Of a DNA stretch of 26,111 nt, positions 21,142 to 26,111 are shown piece after piece (the first letter of the stretch is position 1; each line of letters begins with the position of its first letter). Both the position numbers and the translations under genes were made by a program. The stretch comes from a virus: the IMG/VR virus record IMGVR_UViG_3300020581_000029, positions 1 to 26,111 of that record; one strand, written 5' to 3'. The notes under the pieces were generated by a model. The model was not told the origin of the DNA, searched no databases, and saw only the letters and a program-made list of their open reading frames with translations.

Positions 21142-21553
21142 GAAGTCTGATCTCCTCAAAGAGTTACGGATAGACAAAAACAATCTGTCCAGAGCTCTCA
21201 TAAGACAGCCAGGTCTGTATGCTTGGTGGTCCTCGTTGTATTCTGAAGTAGTAGATAAGACAGCTAACTTTGCTGCTGAACTGGAAGTGGCAGAAGCAAA
21301 GAAGGCTATCAAATTGACCAAGAAATTTCGGGAAATGGGAAGAAAACACACTGTCAGTGATATCAAGCATTACGTCTCAATCTCCCCAAGGATTAGGGAG
21401 CTCCGGAAGGAACTACGGATCTGGCAGAATTCTGAGAGGATCTTGAAACACGCTGTACGATCATTCGAACAACGAAAGGATGTATTGATGGCTCTGAACG
21501 CCAATCTTAGGGCAGAGAAGAAATCTGAGGAGGAAGGGGGAGACGAAGAGTGA
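21095..21553 (+). CDS. UvsY-like recombination mediator (inferred)
   Basis: A 152-aa helical protein. The layout LYAWWSSLYSEVVDKTANF, then a helix rich in E/K, then YVSISPRIRELRKELRIWQ, then LKHAVRSFEQRKDVLMAL resembles T4 UvsY in helix order and in the recurring tyrosine/tryptophan positions. The acidic C-terminus is unlike the short tail of T4 UvsY. Its position directly before the gp32-like gene and close to recA supports a mediator that loads recombinase on SSB-coated DNA, but this rests on pattern similarity. Confidence 0.45.
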   Translation: MKHAPVVIQLYPKEIEKSDLLKELRIDKNNLSRALIRQPGLYAWWSSLYSEVVDKTANFAAELEVAEAKKAIKLTKKFREMGRKHTVSDIKHYVSISPRIRELRKELRIWQNSERILKHAVRSFEQRKDVLMALNANLRAEKKSEEEGGDEE

Positions 21554-22530
21554 AAACGGCAAAAGAAGTACGGGAGTACATGAAAAAGAAGAAGCGGAAA
21601 CGGGGGAAGAAAAAACCCTGGGTAAGCTTCAAGGAGGGAACGTATTATCTCCGCATCGGTCCGCCATGGAAAAAGAAAGGGGAAGTCTGGAAGGACATTC
21701 TTTTCCATGGTGGATGGAAGAACAAGGTCTACTGTGCCAAGAATGACATAGACCCAGAAACAGGGAAGCAGCGGAAATGCAAAGTCTGTCGTCGTCTGGT
21801 TGAGCTCAAGACTGATAGGTCTAAGAGGGGGAAGAAACTCTGGAGCCTGATCAATCAGCGCAGTGAGGGTCTATGGAATGTGTTGATCGCGAGGGTCAAG
21901 AAGCGTCATGGGAAGCTAATCGTAAGACGATATCGCGATAACAAATTCCATATCTGGCGTGGGTCGTACAAGTGGCATATGGCATTGGTGGACATCTTCT
22001 CAGATGATGATTATCGGGAGAAGTCTATTCTTGGAGTGACCCACCCGAAATATGGTCGTCTTATCAAGCTGCGGAGAGAGGGTTCTGGGCGCGATGATAC
22101 GAGTTATGTGTTTCGCGTCATGGACAAGTCATCACCGATTTCCAAGGATGAAGAGAAGAGGGAGGAACTCCTTGGGACATTGGTCAATCTAGACAAAGTA
22201 GTCCACGGAAGTAGCGACGAAGAGCTCAGTTCCTTCCTTCGTAAGATGGAGAAGAAGGCCAAATTGTTAGCGCGTCGGGATGAGGAAGAGGATGAAGATG
22301 AGGATGCCGACGACGTTGACGAAGATGATGATCGTCCCAAAAAGAAAAAGCACCGTCGTGACGAGGAAGAAGATGAAGAAGACGATGAAGATGAGGAAGA
22401 CGAGGAAGACGATGGTGACGATGATCTCGACAGCCAGTACAAAAAGATGAAAAAGCACTACAAGAAGAAAAAGCGTCGAGAGGAGGAAGATGACGATGAC
22501 GAAGATGAAGAAGACGAAGACGAGGATTAA
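21550..22530 (+). CDS. gp32-like single-stranded DNA-binding protein with charged tail
   Basis: A 326-aa protein. The N-terminus is strongly basic. GTYYLRIGPPW and WKDILFHGGW resemble the OB-fold core, and H53, C62, C77 and C80 (HxnCxnCxxC) form a zinc site in the same order as T4 gp32. Residues about 235-326 are a tail of acidic runs interrupted by lysine clusters; an acidic tail is typical of phage SSBs that contact replication partners. Start GTG 21550 overlaps the previous stop (GTGA). It coats ssDNA for the polymerase and recombinase. The interleaved lysines are unusual. Confidence 0.7.
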   Translation: MKTAKEVREYMKKKKRKRGKKKPWVSFKEGTYYLRIGPPWKKKGEVWKDILFHGGWKNKVYCAKNDIDPETGKQRKCKVCRRLVELKTDRSKRGKKLWSLINQRSEGLWNVLIARVKKRHGKLIVRRYRDNKFHIWRGSYKWHMALVDIFSDDDYREKSILGVTHPKYGRLIKLRREGSGRDDTSYVFRVMDKSSPISKDEEKREELLGTLVNLDKVVHGSSDEELSSFLRKMEKKAKLLARRDEEEDEDEDADDVDEDDDRPKKKKHRRDEEEDEEDDEDEEDEEDDGDDDLDSQYKKMKKHYKKKKRREEEDDDDEDEEDEDED

Positions 22531-22531
22531 G

Positions 22532-22744
22532 GTGAAAGCCAAACCACCTCGTCGTAGGCCGACCCCAAAAGCCTCCGTAGCTGCGAAGACTGCAACACGG
22601 AGTTCAGGTGCCACGGTCTCGGGTCCGGATGTAGTTGAGCAGGAACAAGAGGAAGCTGATCGTCAGGAGAAATTAACCCGCTCAGAAAGCGATGCGGACA
22701 CTGGAGCACGTGGGGCAGAGGACGAAACGGATCTGGAGGAATAA
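22532..22744 (+). CDS. Hypothetical disordered protein
   Basis: A 70-aa frame from GTG 22532: basic first half (MKAKPPRRRPTPKASVAAK), acidic second half, low complexity and likely disordered. The start follows the previous stop by one base. It could be an independent tiny gene or a remnant of a longer SSB tail. The frame extends upstream as a shadow. Confidence 0.4.
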   Translation: MKAKPPRRRPTPKASVAAKTATRSSGATVSGPDVVEQEQEEADRQEKLTRSESDADTGARGAEDETDLEE

Positions 22745-22746
22745 TC

Positions 22747-22962
22747 ATGACCATGATGGGCGAAGTCTCGTTTAAGATAGATTTCCTTAGAGGGATGACG
22801 CCCATCATGACTGAACAAGATCTAGAAGCATTTACTAATGCTTGTGAGCATCTCAGGGACAACGATTTCACCCTGATGGATCTGTACTTTCTGGATAAGC
22901 TGTATGCGAAATTCAACAAACCTGAGGGAGGAGAAAGTGCCATTAAGGTTCCCGAGACTTAA
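22747..22962 (+). CDS. Hypothetical small protein
   Basis: A 71-aa protein (MTMMGEVSFKIDFLRGM...), with CTGGAGGA upstream. The last 26 bases overlap the recA-like gene. No family recognised. Confidence 0.5.
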   Translation: MTMMGEVSFKIDFLRGMTPIMTEQDLEAFTNACEHLRDNDFTLMDLYFLDKLYAKFNKPEGGESAIKVPET

Positions 22963-23992
22963 GAACGGCCATGCGTCCGGAGCCAGTGTAAAACTGATCA
23001 GAAGAGTCATCCAAAGGATTAACAAGGAATATAAGGGCAAGAGAAAGTTAAGTACTCTGGGAAACTCTGTGTTTTCCACTCCCAGACAATACATCCCGAC
23101 GGGAGTTCTACCGCTAGACTGTGTAGTGTGCTTCGGGATGGGGTTCCCTCCTGGCATTATTGAGATATTCGGCCAAGAAGATTGTGGGAAGACAGCTGTG
23201 CTAGAGAAGACATTGGCTGAGTCCCAAAAGCGAGGGTTCTACACAATCATATTTGCGCAGGAATATTCCCTCGACTATAAGAGGGTGACTACTCTTGGTC
23301 TAGACGAAGACCAGCTTATCATTGGAGACGCGGAAACGATAGAAGACGTCTTTGACCAGATCAAATCCATTGTCGGGAAAATTCGTAATAGAGACAAACT
23401 GACACCGATCGTTATCGGGTGGGACACTGTAGCTGCTACTCCGACCAGAACGGAACTGGCGCACAAGGCTGGCTTGGATGCCAGCGACATGGGTCACGCT
23501 GCTGCTCAGATATCTAAGCTATTCCGGAGGATGGTACGGTTCCTCTTTGAGAACATGGTCTGCTTGATATGTGTTAACCAGACTAGAACCAATCTGGCTG
23601 TGAAATGGGGAAGCAAGGAATCTACGTTTGGAGGGAAAGCTCTCAAATTCTACGCCTGGGTTCGCCTTCGAGTTAGAAAGACCAAGACTATCAAAAACTC
23701 TGAGGATGAGGATATAGGATTTCAATGTATCGTGCACGTTTACAAGAACAAAGTAGCTCCTCCTCACAGGGAATGCATGCTCTCAGTCTTCTACAGCCGA
23801 GGAATAGACTCGGTTCGGTCGGTGTGGGATTATGGTATTGACCGAGGGATCTTCAGGCGGAATGGAACTGCTTACAAATTTGGGAAGTACAGCATAACGA
23901 AAAAGACATTCGCAAAGTTTTACGTGAGGAAACAGATTAAGATTGATCGTCTGCTACGACAATCAACAGTTATCAAGGAGGAACAGGAATGA
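22937..23992 (+). CDS. recA: RecA/UvsX-family recombinase with N-terminal RFPR motif
   Basis: A 351-aa protein, close to bacterial RecA length. Walker A is GQEDCGKT (G79 to T86, K85); GWDTVAA follows as Walker B; FGGKALKFYAWVRLRV matches the region after loop L2. It promotes strand exchange in phage recombination and replication. GTG 22937 after GGAGGAGAAA is preferred to the ATG at 22904, giving MPLRFPRLKNG: the shared RFPR motif lies at residues 4-7, ahead of the core. It overlaps neighbours at both ends. Together with the upstream UvsY-like and gp32-like genes it forms a recombination set. Confidence 0.9.
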   Translation: MPLRFPRLKNGHASGASVKLIRRVIQRINKEYKGKRKLSTLGNSVFSTPRQYIPTGVLPLDCVVCFGMGFPPGIIEIFGQEDCGKTAVLEKTLAESQKRGFYTIIFAQEYSLDYKRVTTLGLDEDQLIIGDAETIEDVFDQIKSIVGKIRNRDKLTPIVIGWDTVAATPTRTELAHKAGLDASDMGHAAAQISKLFRRMVRFLFENMVCLICVNQTRTNLAVKWGSKESTFGGKALKFYAWVRLRVRKTKTIKNSEDEDIGFQCIVHVYKNKVAPPHRECMLSVFYSRGIDSVRSVWDYGIDRGIFRRNGTAYKFGKYSITKKTFAKFYVRKQIKIDRLLRQSTVIKEEQE

Positions 23993-24375
23993 AAATCAAA
24001 GAGCCTGGGCATGTCTATCAACTACACACTCTGGATAAGAATTCTAATGAGGATGAAGTCATTCACTTTGTGAACAGAGAGAAAGGAACTGAGCATCAGG
24101 GAACTCAGACTCAGGAAATGCTGAGAGCACTAATTGATCGTACAATGCATTGTGACAACTGTATTCCTTGGGATAGCAATGTTAATATCATACACCACAT
24201 GAGAATGGCGATAGCCTACCACGAAGCAAGGGCTTTGGAGAGAAAAGCTGAGAAGGGCTTGTATTATCCAGAGCTAGTGTTGATGGATGATGATGGCCAC
24301 TTCTCATTAACATTTGAGAATGGTTCTAAAGACCATCAGAATTACTCAAGGAGAAGAGGTTTTCTCGTACGATGA
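23989..24375 (+). CDS. Conserved phage hypothetical protein
   Basis: A 128-aa protein (MKIKEPGHVYQLHTLDK; GTQTQEMLRALIDRT). This combination is familiar from many tailed-phage proteins of unknown function. C55 and C58 lie in the middle. It is linked by ATGA overlaps to recA and the exonuclease, suggesting a DNA-replication context. Confidence 0.65.
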   Translation: MKIKEPGHVYQLHTLDKNSNEDEVIHFVNREKGTEHQGTQTQEMLRALIDRTMHCDNCIPWDSNVNIIHHMRMAIAYHEARALERKAEKGLYYPELVLMDDDGHFSLTFENGSKDHQNYSRRRGFLVR

Positions 24376-25298
24376 AAACTCTAGTCTTTGATGGCCATAA
24401 TGCTCTGTGGAGACTTCAGAAAAGACTTCCAGAGCTATCAGTCTCTGGCAAGCCAGTGCAAGTCGTATTTGGCTTTATGAGGCTTCTGCGTGCTGCGCTT
24501 GCTCAATTTGAACCTGATGCCGCGGTGGTATGTTTCGATTCTGGATTTCCAGAAGCAAGGGTGAAGATCTACCCTGGCTACAAACATGGCCGGCATCACG
24601 ATCCAGATGAGGAGAGCTCTCTTACTCAGCAGCTTAAAGTCATTAAGCAAATCTTACCAAGCATCAATGTGGTCCATTTGTCATTTCCAAACACAGAGGC
24701 TGATGATCTAGTAGCAATAACTTGTCATGATCTATCTGGTGAAAAGATTATTGTATCGTCTGATCGTGACATGTTTCATCTGGTAAGGAAAAACGTGTCA
24801 GTATGGTCTCCAATCAAGTACGATCTCTATACGGAAGAAAACTTCCGGAAGTTAACAGGAATGTCGCCTCGTCAGTGGCTGGAGTTTAGAGTCCTGACTG
24901 GTGATTCTGGGGATGGTATTCCTGGTGTGGCTAGAGGCTTTGGTGAAGAGACAGCGAAGGAGCTAATTGAAAAGTATGGCTCTATAGAGGAACTGTTTCT
25001 ACCAAAGGTCGAGAAGAGAGTTTCTAGGAAAGGAAATCGCTACGCTTTGTTGTATTCAGATGGAGTAAGAGAAAGTGTGAAGAGGAATTTCCTTCTAATG
25101 GATTTGACTCTTCCACAGAAAGGAGAAAACTACCCAAAGATATCTAAGATGCTTGAAAAGCGTATGGCTCGTAGGAGGACTGTAGATCGGGTGACTCTAC
25201 GAGAAACTTTCGAAGAGCAAAAATTCAAGACTCTGTTGAAAGACTTCGCTCGGTGGGTAAGACCATTCGAAGATCTGGATACAGTGGAGGAAAAATGA
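24372..25298 (+). CDS. 5'-3' exonuclease (flap endonuclease family)
   Basis: A 308-aa protein with the metal-binding acidic residues of the family: FDGHNALWR near the N-terminus, PNTEADDLVAI, SSDRDMFHLV, and LTGDSGDGIPGV near residue 180, followed by the helix-3-turn DNA-binding region. It removes RNA primers and 5' flaps, a job of the polA 5' domain that the polymerase here lacks; the two are separate genes as in T-type phages. The stop overlaps the next gene (ATGA). Confidence 0.9.
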   Translation: MKTLVFDGHNALWRLQKRLPELSVSGKPVQVVFGFMRLLRAALAQFEPDAAVVCFDSGFPEARVKIYPGYKHGRHHDPDEESSLTQQLKVIKQILPSINVVHLSFPNTEADDLVAITCHDLSGEKIIVSSDRDMFHLVRKNVSVWSPIKYDLYTEENFRKLTGMSPRQWLEFRVLTGDSGDGIPGVARGFGEETAKELIEKYGSIEELFLPKVEKRVSRKGNRYALLYSDGVRESVKRNFLLMDLTLPQKGENYPKISKMLEKRMARRRTVDRVTLRETFEEQKFKTLLKDFARWVRPFEDLDTVEEK

Positions 25299-25633
25299 AA
25301 GCCTATCTCAATCCTGAAAAGGCAAAGAGATTGCTTAAGAAAGCAGATCTGTTGTATGTCAAGATCATAAGGATCCAGAATAGGATGATCGATAGAATGG
25401 GTCCTGTAATGAAGCCGGAAGCCTGGAATAGTGATCCTGAAGCTCCAAGACGCTTCCGCTTGATCGTCAAGGAACTCCGTCTCATACGGAAAGCTAAGAT
25501 TCTGAAGGGAGAATTGGAACCTATGAGGTTTCCAAGAGGAGTCAGAAGAGAAGGGATCGTTCGTTTTCCACGTAGGAAGAAAATTGAAAGTAAGAAATTT
25601 GAACGTCAACTCAAACTATTTGAGGAGGATTAG
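25295..25633 (+). CDS. Basic protein with two RFPR motifs and C-terminal QLKLF
   Basis: A 112-aa protein. The first 80 residues are helical (YLNPEKAKRLLKKADLLYVK). Then MRFPRGVRREGIVRFPRRKK holds two RFPR motifs, and the last 10 residues are FERQLKLFEE, a match to the QL-x-LF clamp-binding consensus. ATG 25295 overlaps the exonuclease stop and follows GGAGG. This hints at a clamp-associated replication factor, but no clamp gene is in the window and no enzyme motif is visible. Confidence 0.6.
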   Translation: MKAYLNPEKAKRLLKKADLLYVKIIRIQNRMIDRMGPVMKPEAWNSDPEAPRRFRLIVKELRLIRKAKILKGELEPMRFPRGVRREGIVRFPRRKKIESKKFERQLKLFEED

Positions 25634-26111
25634 TGGCAAGGAGAGCAAAGGTTTGGAGAGTACGTGAGGATTATCGTCCTCTAGTTAAGAGGATCAAGAA
25701 ACTCTTTCCCACAGTGCTGGGACACATACGGACCAAGCGCATTCTCTTGGTAGGATTTGAGAATCCAAATAGCAGCTTCATTGCTCAGATCAGAAAGAAT
25801 GCTCATCCTTGGGCAATGGCTCTGCCAGATTATGATTTCGTGATCCAAATTTGGTCCACTCGTTTTGACATCAAACCAAAGTCTTACAAACTATTCGTGA
25901 TGCTGCATGAATTGCTTCACATACCAGTAGGAGGATTTGACAAAAAGAATCGTCACCAGTATCGCAAACTACTTAGACATGACATTGAGGACTTCTCTGA
26001 ATTACTTGAAGCCTATGGTATTAGACTCCACAAAGTCAAAGATATCTATAGAGGTGAAGAAGGACTTCTTAATTTGAAGAAGAAAAAGAATTCTCACATT
26101 TTGAAAGAGAA
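25633..26111 (+). CDS. Putative phage metallopeptidase (partial)
   Basis: At least 159 residues, cut by the window end. HELLH in VMLHELLHIPVGGF is the HExxH zinc motif with an adjacent GG, followed by acidic and His residues (HDIEDFSELLEAYG), typical of the putative phage metallopeptidase family. GTG 25633 overlaps the previous stop by one base and follows GAGGAGG. The family's substrate is unknown. Confidence 0.7.
   Translation, partial: MARRAKVWRVREDYRPLVKRIKKLFPTVLGHIRTKRILLVGFENPNSSFIAQIRKNAHPWAMALPDYDFVIQIWSTRFDIKPKSYKLFVMLHELLHIPVGGFDKKNRHQYRKLLRHDIEDFSELLEAYGIRLHKVKDIYRGEEGLLNLKKKKNSHILKE

Overview
The window looks like the replication, recombination and DNA-modification region of a large, probably lytic tailed dsDNA phage. 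All convincing genes are on the + strand. They are small and tightly packed, with ATGA/GTGA stop-start overlaps and strong GGAGG-type ribosome binding sites. The core set is phage-like: a uracil-DNA-glycosylase/DNA polymerase I fusion, a RecA/UvsX-type recombinase, a gp32-like ssDNA-binding protein, a 5'-3' exonuclease, a thymidylate-synthase-family enzyme and a DUF3310 protein. No host gene, insertion sequence, CRISPR array or tRNA was seen. The host cannot be named from the sequence.

Layout. (1) 1-1445: a strongly structured noncoding stretch, then small zinc-binding proteins (SWIM, HNH, zinc ribbons). (2) 1465-4747: an anchorless FtsK/SpoIIIE-type ATPase, a small UDG-fold protein, a LuxR-type HTH protein and a zinc-ribbon protein. 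(3) 4785-9035: mostly unknown small proteins, two structured intergenic regions (5064-5277 and 5503-5602), a second SWIM protein and an HU-type DNA-binding protein, ended by a clear rho-independent terminator (9050-9097). (4) 9112-12696: a zinc-ribbon protein with a frame conflict, a 39-aa tandem-repeat peptide, an arginase/UPF0489-like protein, a sigma-factor-like protein and a 428-aa protein of alternating poly-acidic and poly-lysine blocks. (5) 12776-17748: a candidate base-hypermodification cassette (an aGPT-pyrophosphorylase/HMUDK-helical-like protein, a glycosyltransferase, a TS-family enzyme) plus DUF3310. (6) 17760-26111: replication and recombination genes (UDG-Pol I, a UvsY-like mediator, gp32-like SSB, RecA, flap exonuclease, a protein ending in a possible clamp-binding peptide) and a truncated metallopeptidase.

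How they may work together: the TS-family enzyme could supply thymidylate or 5-hydroxymethyl-dUMP, Pol I would incorporate it, and the aGPT-like protein and glycosyltransferase could decorate the base. The UvsY-like, gp32-like and RecA proteins form a T4-style recombination set.

The most unusual signal is a short peptide, RFPR (often RFPRLK/RE), occurring ten times in seven otherwise unrelated proteins of this window with varied codons. This suggests a shared protein-level sorting or docking motif.
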